DNA from: Chloroflexota bacterium
Lineage (GTDB): Bacteria; Chloroflexota; Anaerolineae; Aggregatilineales; UBA2796
Assembly (NCBI GenBank): GCA_003695215.1
Contig: RFIM01000310.1
Span: 1 to 11,673, forward strand
DNA: 11,673 nt
Direction of reading: 5' to 3'
In this document: positions 1 through 6,953 of the stretch, piece after piece
How positions within the stretch are numbered: position 1 is the first letter of the stretch
How the letters are laid out: each line of letters starts with the position of its first letter
Notes under the pieces: generated by a model
The model's database searches: none
What the model was told of the DNA's origin: nothing
Seen by the model: only the letters and a program-made list of their open reading frames with translations
Made by a program: the position numbers and the translations under genes

Positions 1-179
1 CCGCCAATCACACGCCCAGCTGGGCGCGACATGGCGATATACTCAGGTTTTGGCATCAGCTCGGCGCGGATGCCTGCCAGCATCTCGGCGCTGCGATGCC
101 CGCCCGATTTGCCCAAGCCAAGAACGCCACTCGATTCTTGCGCTGTCAGCGAAGCTTGCGCTTCTGATCGGTCGCTCAT
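1..179 (-). CDS. Class I SAM methyltransferase, LCM-like, N-terminal part only (paralogue of the next gene; cut by window edge)
   Basis: The reading frame starts at ATG (177-179) and runs leftward off the window, so only 59 residues are visible. They align without any gap to residues 1-59 of the methyltransferase at 289-1155; I count 46 of 59 identical, including the shared stretches SAEMLAGIRAELMP and PEYIAM. The start is supported by a strong AGGAGG at 188-193, 8 bases upstream, and by the matching start of the paralogue. The SAM-binding core lies outside the window, so the enzyme class is inferred only from the paralogue. It is probably the last visible gene of the minus-strand operon, or begins a sub-unit of its own, as the 109-base gap before it is one of the longer ones in the operon and holds a palindrome. 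Whether the copy is intact cannot be seen. Confidence 0.85.
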   Translation of the reverse strand, partial: MSDRSEAQASLTAQESSGVLGLGKSGGHRSAEMLAGIRAELMPKPEYIAMSRPAGRVIG

Positions 180-187
180 TGGTCTTT

Positions 188-193
188 CCTCCT
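188..193 (-). promoter_or_regulatory. Strong Shine-Dalgarno (AGGAGG) of the truncated methyltransferase
   Basis: AGGAGG read on the minus strand, 8 bases before the ATG at 177-179. It is the best match to the 16S rRNA tail seen in this operon and fixes the start of the truncated gene. Confidence 0.7.
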
Positions 194-252
194 GCTGCTT
201 TCCCAAGCCGACCTTATTTTAACCGAAAATAAACGCGAGCTATAGGCAACGC

Positions 253-270
253 ATAGTACTTTCGTACTAT
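253..270. promoter_or_regulatory. Perfect palindrome ATAGTAC-N4-GTACTAT, candidate operator or RNA hairpin
   Basis: Seven-base perfect arms (253-259 and 264-270) flank TTTC. On the minus-strand transcript the loop reads GAAA, a GNRA-type tetraloop closed by C-G. The site lies between the stop of one methyltransferase (289) and the start of its paralogue (179), in the most AT-rich DNA nearby. No T-run follows in the minus direction, so it does not look like an intrinsic terminator. The right arm read on the minus strand includes TACTAT, a possible -10 hexamer, but no convincing -35 lies at the right distance. An operator for a dimeric regulator, or an mRNA-stabilising hairpin, are both possible. 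Confidence 0.4.
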
Positions 271-288
271 TTTCGCCGAAGTTCTCTC

Positions 289-1155
289 TCAATTATGCGC
301 AATGACGAAGAGCGTGGCGTTCGCCACAGGCTTTGGCACGTGCGGCAAGCGCTCTGCCAGCTCAGGCATCTTGTAGGTCTCAACGCGCGAGTAACCGACC
401 GCGCCGAAAAGCCGCTGCGCATGGGCAGGATCGTCCAAGACGCCTAGCCAACTGCCCGCGTTGCGCCTGAAGATGGCTAGCGCTTGGACGCCTTTGCCTG
501 TGCTAAGCTCAGCTATGGTTTCCTTCGTGGCGATATCAGCAATGAAAACGCCGCCTGCTTTCAAAGATTGGCGCACGCCTGCGGCGATGAATTGCACCTT
601 CTCTAGCGGAAAGTAGCCCAGCAGGCCTTCAGCCGTGATTACATCAGCTCTCTCGCCTGCCAGGACTTCTGCCAGCGGCACTGCGCCTAAGTCAGCGCTG
701 CGCATCCTCAGATTCGGTGGCAAAGTCAGCTTGGCTCTGGCGAAGCGGCGCTGCTTTTCAGCGATCACCTCAGGCAGGTCAACTTCGGTCACGCGCAGCT
801 GCGGAAACTCTCGCGCTAGCTGCCACGGGCGCGGCAAGAAGCCTGATGCCAGCTCAACATAATGCGCCCCAGGCTTGTCGCGCAGCGTTTGGGCGATCAA
901 GTGACGGTAAGCCTCAGGGCGTGCGATCACCACGTTGATTTTCGGCTGATCGCCGCGCGCAAGGCGCAAGAGCATGCCGCCGATCACGCGCCCAGTTGGG
1001 CGCGCCATAGCGATGTACTCAGGCGTTGGCATCAGCTCAGCGCGGATGCCGGCCAACATCTCGGCGCTGCGCTGGCCGCCTGACCTGCCTAAGCCGAGGA
1101 TACCGCTGGATTCTCGGGCTGTTGGCGAAGCCTGCTCACCGAGCGGATCGGTCAT
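289..1155 (-). CDS. Class I SAM-dependent methyltransferase, leucine carboxyl methyltransferase (LCM/Tcmp)-like
   Basis: 288 residues. The fold is recognisable from three LCM-family signatures: motif I YVELASGFLPR (residues 99-109), the acidic ribose-binding loop VTEVDLPEVIAEK (122-134), and the AEGLLGYFP strand/loop (175-183), matching the family's usual EGxxxYL. Members of this family O-methylate carboxyl or hydroxyl groups of small molecules or protein C-termini; the substrate here is unknown. The first 60 residues (rich in G and S, then SAEMLAGIRAELMP) lie ahead of the core and are strongly shared with the paralogue at 1-179, so they are probably functional. There is no signal peptide; the protein should be cytosolic. 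A good AAAGGAG (1163-1169) sits 7 bases before the ATG. It follows the PaaK-like ligase gene by 36 bases and is probably co-transcribed. A role in modifying a product of the neighbouring CoA ligases is possible but not shown. Confidence 0.85.
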   Translation of the reverse strand: MTDPLGEQASPTARESSGILGLGRSGGQRSAEMLAGIRAELMPTPEYIAMARPTGRVIGGMLLRLARGDQPKINVVIARPEAYRHLIAQTLRDKPGAHYVELASGFLPRPWQLAREFPQLRVTEVDLPEVIAEKQRRFARAKLTLPPNLRMRSADLGAVPLAEVLAGERADVITAEGLLGYFPLEKVQFIAAGVRQSLKAGGVFIADIATKETIAELSTGKGVQALAIFRRNAGSWLGVLDDPAHAQRLFGAVGYSRVETYKMPELAERLPHVPKPVANATLFVIAHN

Positions 1156-1191
1156 CCGCCGACTCCTTTCAGCACATTGACGCGCTGCAAT

Positions 1192-2385
1192 TCACTTGAC
1201 TTCTTTCAGACTGCGCTCGCCACTTTTGAGCGCGCCGTGCGGCACCAGCTCAATTTGATCGGCGCGCAGGCGCGCCAACTGCCTGAAGACCTCGCCAAAA
1301 CGCGCTGTGAAGGCGATGCTATCGCCAATCTGCTGCCCTTCGGCAGGCATGACCTGCACATAGAGCTTGTCGCCATCGCCGCGTTGCACGGTCACAGCGA
1401 TGCCGTCGATCTCAGGGAAAGCGTTGCCGATTAAGCGCAGCTGATTGGGATGCAAGAACATGCCACGCACCTTGAGCGCCTCGCCCGATCGGCCGACAAG
1501 AGCGCGCAGGAAACGCACGCCATCAGCATCGCGCTCTGCTACGCTCAGATCGCCTGTGCCGAACCGAATCAGCGGATAGGCGCGATTGAACGTGGTGACT
1601 ACCACCTCGCCAACTTGGCCATCAGGCAAGACTTGGCCCGTCTCAGGGTCGGCGATCTCGACGATCAGCGTATCAGGCAAGTAGAAGCCTGCCCTGCCTT
1701 CGCGCTCGAAGCCGATCAGGCCTAGGTCGGCTGTGCCATATGCCTGAGCCGTGCGCAGCTTGTACTGGCCTTCAAATTTTTGGCGCTGCGCGGGCAGGTA
1801 CGGTTCAGCTGAGAAGAAGGCTTTTGTGAAGGTCGGCGTGATGCCCATCTGTGCGGCGCGGGCGTAGATTGTCTCTAAGAAGCTGGGCGTGCCGACGTAA
1901 GCTGTTGGCTTCAGGCTCTGCATAACCATGATCAGCAGGTCGGTGTTGCCTGGCCCAAGCGGCACGACCGTCACGCCGATCAGGCGGAGCGCTTCATCAA
2001 GCCACAAGCCTGCTGGCACCATGTGATAGAGGAATGTGTTGAGCGCGATATCGCCCGCTTGGAAGTCGGCCGCTTGCAGAGCTTGCACAGCGCTCTGGGC
2101 GCCGTCAGTGTCCTCAAACCCTTGTGGATCGTAGAGCGGCCCGGGCGAGACGTAAATGCGCTGCAGACGGTTGATCGGCACGGCTAGCCAGCCGCCAAAG
2201 GGCGGATGCGCCTGCTGCATTTGTACCAGCTTGTCTTTGCTAGTGATCGGAATCTTGGGCAGATCGTCCAAGCCCTGAATATCGGCAGGCGTCAGGCCGA
2301 CGCCATCCATAATTTCCTTGAAGGCAGGCGCATTTGCATAGGCGTGCTGCACTAACGCGCGCAGTTTGAGGTTTAGATCGCTCAT
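1192..2385 (-). CDS. Phenylacetate-CoA ligase-like (PaaK family) AMP-forming enzyme with atypical P-loop
   Basis: 397 residues, a little shorter than typical PaaK (about 430). The family is recognised from AYGTADLGLIGFE (215-227, adenine-site motif, usually YGxTE), PLIRFGTGDL (271-280, with the ribose-binding Asp), and GRSGEALKVRGMFLHP (298-313, the hinge and start of the C-terminal lid), all in the expected order. PaaK enzymes join an aryl or acyl carboxylate to CoA via an acyl-adenylate. The segment where the phosphate-binding loop (SSGTTGxP) should be reads IYVSPGPLYDP (77-87), so most loop Ser/Thr/Gly residues are missing. The C-terminal catalytic lysine cannot be placed with certainty; K387, K394 and K397 are the candidates. 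It may be an active ligase with an unusual loop, or it may use a pre-activated substrate or have lost adenylation. Its start is preceded by AAAGGT (2392-2397). It lies 14 bases after livF and is surely in the same transcript. Confidence 0.85.
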   Translation of the reverse strand: MSDLNLKLRALVQHAYANAPAFKEIMDGVGLTPADIQGLDDLPKIPITSKDKLVQMQQAHPPFGGWLAVPINRLQRIYVSPGPLYDPQGFEDTDGAQSAVQALQAADFQAGDIALNTFLYHMVPAGLWLDEALRLIGVTVVPLGPGNTDLLIMVMQSLKPTAYVGTPSFLETIYARAAQMGITPTFTKAFFSAEPYLPAQRQKFEGQYKLRTAQAYGTADLGLIGFEREGRAGFYLPDTLIVEIADPETGQVLPDGQVGEVVVTTFNRAYPLIRFGTGDLSVAERDADGVRFLRALVGRSGEALKVRGMFLHPNQLRLIGNAFPEIDGIAVTVQRGDGDKLYVQVMPAEGQQIGDSIAFTARFGEVFRQLARLRADQIELVPHGALKSGERSLKEVK

Positions 2386-2399
2386 CTAGCACCTTTCTC

Positions 2400-3194
2400 T
2401 CAGCCAAGCCAACGCTTGCGGCGCTTGTAATGCTTCACATCGCGGTAGCTCTTGCGCTCGCCGAGCTGCGTCAGCCCTAGGTAGAACTCTTTGATATCCT
2501 CGTTAGCGGCCAGCTGCTCTGCTGAACCGTCCAGCACGATGCGCCCGTTCTCCATCACATAGCCGTAGTGCGTGATCGAAAGCGCGGCGCGCGCGTTCTG
2601 CTCCACGAGTAGGATCGAAACGCCTTCCTTGCGGTTGATCTCCTTGACGATCTCGAAAATTTCAGCGACCAAGAGCGGCGCCAAGCCGAGACTCGGCTCA
2701 TCCAGCATCAGCAGGCGCGGATGCGCCATCAGCGCCCGCCCGATCACCAGCATCTGCCCTTCGCCGCCGCTCAGATAGCCGCTGACGCGCTTGCGCAGGT
2801 CGCGCAGGCGCGGAAAGTACGTGTAAACGCGCTCTAGGTCGTCGCGGATGTGCCGCCCGTTCTCATAGACAATGCCGCCAAGGCTCAGATTCTCTTCAAC
2901 TGTCAGATGGCGGAAAAGCGGGCGCCCTTCAATGACTTGGACGATGCCCTTGCGCACGATCTCATCAGCATCGCGATTCTGGATCGGATGATCGTCCCAG
3001 AGGATTTGCCCACGCGTGACTTCGCCCAGCTCGCTGCGCAGCAGGCCGCTGATTGCTTTGAGCGTCGTGGACTTGCCAGCGCCGTTTGGGCCCATCAGCG
3101 CCACGATCTGGCCCGGGCGCACCTCAAACGAGACGCCGCGCAGCACTAGGATCACATTACTGTAAACAACTTCAATATTCTGGACTTCTAACAT
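2400..3194 (-). CDS. livF: LivF-type ABC transporter ATP-binding protein
   Basis: 264 residues from the ATG at 3192-3194. An in-frame TTG immediately before it (3195-3197) could add one residue, but ATG is preferred. Walker A GPNGAGKS (35-42), Q-loop Gln (about 86, in VQVIEGR), signature LSGGEGQ (141-147), and Walker B LLMLDEP (161-167) are all present. The switch position reads VEQN, with Gln instead of His, as is usual for LivF. It energises uptake of the solute captured by the binding protein, pairing with the LivG-type ATPase on the cytosolic face of the LivHM permease. The signature has GEGQ where GEQQ is commoner. A basic tail (about 244-264, containing SYRDVKHYKRRKRW) extends beyond ordinary LivF. 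From memory, such tails occur in LivF copies clustered with acyl-CoA synthetases. The ribosome site is weak, so translation may depend on the upstream gene or on read-through of the hairpin at 3217-3244. Confidence 0.93.
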   Translation of the reverse strand: MLEVQNIEVVYSNVILVLRGVSFEVRPGQIVALMGPNGAGKSTTLKAISGLLRSELGEVTRGQILWDDHPIQNRDADEIVRKGIVQVIEGRPLFRHLTVEENLSLGGIVYENGRHIRDDLERVYTYFPRLRDLRKRVSGYLSGGEGQMLVIGRALMAHPRLLMLDEPSLGLAPLLVAEIFEIVKEINRKEGVSILLVEQNARAALSITHYGYVMENGRIVLDGSAEQLAANEDIKEFYLGLTQLGERKSYRDVKHYKRRKRWLG

Positions 3195-3216
3195 CAAGAT
3201 TTTCTCAACAGATCAG

Positions 3217-3244
3217 GTCGTGGTCGGCGCTAACCGACCACGAC
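3217..3244 (-). promoter_or_regulatory. Strong intercistronic hairpin between binding-protein gene and livF
   Basis: Perfect 11-bp inverted repeat: GTCGTGGTCGG (3217-3227) and CCGACCACGAC (3234-3244) around a 6-base loop. It starts 19 bases after the stop codon of the binding-protein gene on the minus strand. No T-run follows, so it is unlikely to be a full terminator. Similar hairpins after binding-protein genes in other ABC operons protect the upstream message from 3'-5' decay and lower expression of what follows; that role is inferred here. Confidence 0.7.
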
Positions 3245-3263
3245 ACAAGGCGCGAGGCTCAGC

Positions 3264-4640
3264 TCACTTCACGACATCTGCGCCGCCTGGCTTCAGGTCC
3301 GGCACCTTCTCAAATTCCTTAGTGACGGGCACTACCACAGGCACCAGCAGCTTCCGACCGCCGACTTCGACCACGATTGGATTGCCATCGGCGCCGCGCG
3401 CGTAGGTCAGGCGTGCGATGCGCACCTGATCCTGAGCCCGCACGGTCTCAGTGAAGTTGTACTTGAAGACGCCGCCGAGCGACTCGTACTGGAAGTTCTC
3501 GAAGGTCTTCTTGACCTCAGCGCCGCTCAGGTTATTGAAGCCGACGCGATTGACTGTGCGCGTGATCAGCTCGATGTAAGTATCCACAGCGCCGAAGCCT
3601 GCCAAGTACGAGATGCCACGCGCCGTCAATGGACGCTGATTGGCAGTGAATTGCTCTTGCACCAGCTTGGTGCCTTCAGTCTGTTCATCCCACCACAGGT
3701 AAGGCAGGATGCCATAGATATTATCCGTAGAAGGCAGGCCGTTAGGCTTGAGCGTTGCCTGGCCAAGCAAACCGACCGAGCTATCCAGCGCCCAGTTGAC
3801 GCCGCTGAGCAGCACTTCATCTTCCAAGCCTAGTGTGACCAAGTCGCGGGCGATCAGCGCGGTGCCGCTGGCGAGCGACGTGGTGAAGATCACGTTGGCG
3901 CCCTTGTTGACCAAGTTGTTGATCTGCGCCGTCACATCGGTTGCCGTGGGCAGGAAGTACTCGCCGCCGACCACTTCCACGCCTTGCGCGGCGCAATAAG
4001 CAGTCGTCTCAGGCGTCTCGGTCGAGCGCCCAAAAGCGCCTTCCCAGCTCAGGTGGCCGATCTTTGGCGTGCCTTCGCGCCCTAGCTCAGTCGTCCAGGC
4101 TTTGGCGAGCCAACGGCAGAAAGCGCCGAATTGGTCGGTATAGAGCGGGATGCCTGCGAAAATCCAGCCCGGCTTATCGGCTTTCTCGCCATACAAGCCG
4201 ATAGTCGAGCCTGCGAACAAGAAGACAGGAATCTGATCTTCAGCCACCTGCTCGCGCAGCAGCTCAGCATCAGCTGAGGAGTACAGCAAGAGCATAAGCG
4301 GTTTTGGATCGAAGGCGCGGTAGCGCTGATAGAGCGACTGCGTCTGCTCTTGGCGGCCTGCGGTGTCATCTTGCTGCAGCACAATGGTAGCGCCGCAAAT
4401 GCCACCTTGCTGATTGTAGTACTTCAGGGCATCGGCAAAGCCTGCTGCCAGCGGCTGTGTGATCGGCGCGAACGGCCCGCTCAGATCGCCGAAAGTGTGC
4501 AAGGTGATAGTCTTGCCCGTCAGGTCTTCCTTGCACTCAGTGCGCATCATGCCGCCTTGCGCCAAGGCAGTCGGCGCTGCCTTGAGCGCCAGCAAGGCGA
4601 GCGCCAAAATCAAAACAACTGACAAGAAACGGTTACGCAT
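3264..4640 (-). CDS. Periplasmic/extracytoplasmic substrate-binding protein of branched-chain amino-acid-type ABC transporter (type I fold)
   Basis: 458 residues from the ATG at 4638-4640. That start is chosen because it opens directly into a Sec signal peptide: MRNR, then a hydrophobic core (LSVVLILALALLAL), then APTALA with likely cleavage after Ala27. A GAGGAG at 4653-4658 lies 12 bases upstream. A longer reading from GTG at 4718 would put 26 non-signal residues in front and is rejected. There is no lipobox Cys at the cleavage site. The mature part looks like a Peripla_BP_6/LivK-type protein: TITLHTFGDLSGPFAP near the start, an A..F.DALKYYNQQGGICG helix, IVLQQDDTAGR, and a later VNKGANVIFTTS strand. 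It binds the solute outside the membrane and delivers it to LivHM. The mature protein is larger than E. coli LivJ/LivK (about 345), typical of subfamilies that bind aromatic or other carboxylates. The ligand cannot be read from sequence. Confidence 0.93.
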   Translation of the reverse strand: MRNRFLSVVLILALALLALKAAPTALAQGGMMRTECKEDLTGKTITLHTFGDLSGPFAPITQPLAAGFADALKYYNQQGGICGATIVLQQDDTAGRQEQTQSLYQRYRAFDPKPLMLLLYSSADAELLREQVAEDQIPVFLFAGSTIGLYGEKADKPGWIFAGIPLYTDQFGAFCRWLAKAWTTELGREGTPKIGHLSWEGAFGRSTETPETTAYCAAQGVEVVGGEYFLPTATDVTAQINNLVNKGANVIFTTSLASGTALIARDLVTLGLEDEVLLSGVNWALDSSVGLLGQATLKPNGLPSTDNIYGILPYLWWDEQTEGTKLVQEQFTANQRPLTARGISYLAGFGAVDTYIELITRTVNRVGFNNLSGAEVKKTFENFQYESLGGVFKYNFTETVRAQDQVRIARLTYARGADGNPIVVEVGGRKLLVPVVVPVTKEFEKVPDLKPGGADVVK

Positions 4641-4682
4641 GGTTTGAAACAGCTCCTCACAAATGTCTTTTGCTCCACACGA

Positions 4683-4740
4683 CGATCGGCCACGATCGCC
4701 GCTGTTCAAAGTATACACCAGTATGCGCTAGTATGAAAAC
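4683..4740 (-). promoter_or_regulatory. Candidate internal promoter and 5' leader hairpin of the binding-protein gene
   Basis: Read on the minus strand, TATACT (4710-4715) is a good -10 hexamer, with TTTTCA (4734-4739, 4 of 6 match to -35) 18 bases upstream, overlapping the end of livM. AGTATR occurs three times on the plus strand exactly 10 bases apart (4710, 4720, 4730), one helical turn each. Just downstream, CGATCG-GCCA-CGATCG (4683-4698) can fold into a 6-bp hairpin in the leader. Together they suggest separate expression of the abundant binding protein. Each element alone is weak. Confidence 0.3.
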
Positions 4741-5834
4741 GGTCGGATTTTCCAAGAAATCTTGAGAATCTCCCAACGGTACGCCAAACCGCGTGGCTCG
4801 ACGATCAAGAAAGCGATGATCACCACGCCGAAGATGAGCGGCGCGATAGCCGCATTGATGTTGACCGAGTCCACGAATGGCAGCAGGCGTGGCAGCCATT
4901 CCTGCAGGCTCGGCGTGATGCTCGGGATGAGAGCCTCGCGCAGCAGTGCCAGCAAGCTGACGCCGAAGATCGGCGCCTGCGAGAAGCCTGCGCCGCCGAT
5001 GATGAGCATAGCCAGCAGCTCAATGGAGTTGCGCAGATCGAAGCGATCGGGCGAGAGGCTGCGCGCTTCAATTGCCAACAAGCCGCCTGCCAAACCTGCA
5101 TAGACCGCACAGATGAAGAAGGCGCGCAGTTTATAAGCAAAAACGTTGATGCCCAGCAGCTCAGCGGCCACATCATTATCGCGGATCGAGATGAATGCAC
5201 GGCCTGTGCGCGTGCGGATGATGTTGCGCGCTGCGATCATGGCCAACAAACAGGTAATGATCAGCAAATAGTACAGCCACAGGCCGCTGATCTCTATGCC
5301 GAACAGATCGGCGCGTGGCACAGGCAAGGGGCTAGCGCCGTTGGTCAGCGGCGCTAGCGGGTTGCGCAGCAGCCATGGGATGATGAACTGCGCCGCCAAA
5401 GTTGCCATAGCCAGGTAGAAGCCTTTCACCCGCAAGGACGGCAAGCCGAAGATCAAGCCGACCAGCCCTGTGAAGAGCGCCGCTATTGGCAAGGCGAGCC
5501 AGAAAGTGATGCCGTTGCGCATCAAAATTGCCGTTGTGTAGGCGCCCACAGCCATAAATGCCGCCTGGCCGAGCGTGATCTGGCCCGTGTAGCCGACCAG
5601 CAGATTTAAGCCTTGCACGGCGATCATAAAAATAGCGATCCGCTCTATCGTGCCCAAAAAGCCCGGCTGCACCAGATCGATGCCGAATGGCCCAGCGCGC
5701 GAGAGCAGCGGCAACGCCAAAATCACGCCCAGAAAGCCTGCCGAGAGAATCTGATCGAAGCGCGTGCGGTTGATCCGCATCTCTTGCGCGTAGGAAGTAT
5801 CGAATACGCCACTTGGTCGAATGTTGGCAGACAT
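4728..5834 (-). CDS. livM: LivM-type ABC transporter permease
   Basis: 368 residues, nearly all hydrophobic helices from about residue 30 onward (roughly 8-10 membrane segments). The family marks are GYTGQITLGQAAFMAVGAY (81-99), the LRVKGFYLAMATLA segment (134-147), and the cytosolic coupling loop GRAFISIRDNDVAAELLGIN (211-230), which contacts the ATPases. The end carries the typical VEPRGL motif (345-350). The first about 28 residues are polar and variable. It forms the membrane channel with the LivH-type permease next to it; only 4 bases separate the livH stop from this start. Its Shine-Dalgarno is poor and lies inside the livH coding end, suggesting translational coupling. The gene ends in TAG at 4728-4730. 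Confidence 0.93.
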   Translation of the reverse strand: MSANIRPSGVFDTSYAQEMRINRTRFDQILSAGFLGVILALPLLSRAGPFGIDLVQPGFLGTIERIAIFMIAVQGLNLLVGYTGQITLGQAAFMAVGAYTTAILMRNGITFWLALPIAALFTGLVGLIFGLPSLRVKGFYLAMATLAAQFIIPWLLRNPLAPLTNGASPLPVPRADLFGIEISGLWLYYLLIITCLLAMIAARNIIRTRTGRAFISIRDNDVAAELLGINVFAYKLRAFFICAVYAGLAGGLLAIEARSLSPDRFDLRNSIELLAMLIIGGAGFSQAPIFGVSLLALLREALIPSITPSLQEWLPRLLPFVDSVNINAAIAPLIFGVVIIAFLIVEPRGLAYRWEILKISWKIRPFSY

Positions 5835-5838
5835 AGGC

Positions 5839-6930
5839 TCACACTCTCTCGATGCGCTCTTCGCCGAACAGACCGCTTGGACGGACTATCAAGACGATCA
5901 TCAGCACCACGAATGGAATCAGCTGCTCGCCCACATCGCTCCCGAAGTAGACTGTGCCGAGTTTCTCAGCGATGCCGATCACCAAGCCGCCGACAAACGC
6001 GCCGCCAATGGACTCTAAGCCGCCAAGCAACACCGCCGGGAAGACGCGCAGCGCCAAGCCTGGCATGGTGATCGAAAGCGCTGTGCTGCTGCCATGCAGT
6101 GTCGCTGCCAGCGCTGCCAGCGCGCCCGCAATCGCCCAGGCCACAGCTAGCACTGCCCGCACGCGCAAGCCGACCGCCTGCGCCAAGTCGGCGTTCTCGG
6201 CTGTGGCGCGCATGGAAAGCCCTAGGCGCGTATAGCGGAAGAACAGCACGAAGCCGATGAAGGCTGCCACAGCGATGCCGAAAGCGATCAGCAGCTCAGT
6301 TTTGATGACCACAGTGCCGCCCAGCACATTGCGAATGCGCAATGGCGGATAGGCCTGCGGCAAACCAAGCGCATTGACCGTGGCGAAGATCGGCAATGAG
6401 CGATCCACGCTGCCCCACGTCACTTGCGTCAAGCCTAGCAGCACCTCGCCGACCGCTAACGTCATCATCACTGTTGTGAAGAGCGGCTGGCCGATCAAGG
6501 GACGGATCGTCAAGCGTTCGATCAGCAAGCCCATCAGCGCCGCGCCCAGCGCTGTGCCCACGATCGCCCGCAGCGCTAGGTTATCGGTCTGCAGCAGAAT
6601 GAAACCGATGACCGCCCATGCAACAGCGATGAAGGCCACGCGCCCGCCGCGCGTCCAAGTGGCAGGGTAGCGAATGCCTGTCGAGAGAATTGCCAACAGC
6701 GCGCCGCTCAAAGCGAAGGCGACCACTGGCGCCAACTCTTGATTTTGGAAGAACGTCCAGAAGATGAGCGCGCCCAGCAACATCATGTAGCCGTGCGCGA
6801 AGTTAAAAACGCCTGAGGCTTTGTTGATGATGACAATACCGAGCGCGATCAAGGCGTAAATGCCGCCTGTCAGCACGCCTGTGATCAGCCCTTGCAGCAC
6901 TGCAAAGCCAGGTTGCCCGAGAATTTCCAT
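5839..6930 (-). CDS. livH: LivH-type ABC transporter permease, with inserted hydrophobic segment
   Basis: 363 residues, compared with about 308 in E. coli LivH. The family marks are LQGLITGVLTGGIYALIALG (12-31), NFAHGYMMLLGA (43-54), the coupling loop TRLGLSMRATAENADLAQAVGL (234-255), the GLALRVFPAVLLGGLESIGGAFVGG region (291-315), and RPSGLFG near the end (350-356). It pairs with the LivM-type protein to form the channel. The extra length lies mainly at about residues 65-130, a hydrophobic stretch between the first helices and LIERLTIRPL that may add two membrane segments. GAGG (6938-6941) sits 7 bases before the ATG. It follows the acyl-CoA synthetase gene by 23 bases, so the two are co-transcribed. 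Confidence 0.93.
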   Translation of the reverse strand: MEILGQPGFAVLQGLITGVLTGGIYALIALGIVIINKASGVFNFAHGYMMLLGALIFWTFFQNQELAPVVAFALSGALLAILSTGIRYPATWTRGGRVAFIAVAWAVIGFILLQTDNLALRAIVGTALGAALMGLLIERLTIRPLIGQPLFTTVMMTLAVGEVLLGLTQVTWGSVDRSLPIFATVNALGLPQAYPPLRIRNVLGGTVVIKTELLIAFGIAVAAFIGFVLFFRYTRLGLSMRATAENADLAQAVGLRVRAVLAVAWAIAGALAALAATLHGSSTALSITMPGLALRVFPAVLLGGLESIGGAFVGGLVIGIAEKLGTVYFGSDVGEQLIPFVVLMIVLIVRPSGLFGEERIERV

Positions 6931-6953
6931 TGTGCAGCCTCAAAAAAGATTCT

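Noticed and set aside
253..270. Palindrome as an intrinsic terminator of the methyltransferase gene
   Set aside because: The stem is AT-rich and no T-run follows on the minus strand.
3195..3197. TTG start for livF
   Set aside because: It adds one Met-equivalent directly before an ATG; no ribosome-site evidence favours it.
3217..3244. Hairpin as a full rho-independent terminator
   Set aside because: No T-run follows in the minus direction, and livF, an essential partner of the transporter, lies directly downstream without an evident promoter.
4641..4718. Upstream GTG start for the binding-protein gene (26 extra residues)
   Set aside because: The extra residues are polar and would bury the signal peptide; the ATG at 4638-4640 begins a textbook Sec signal with a GAGGAG upstream.
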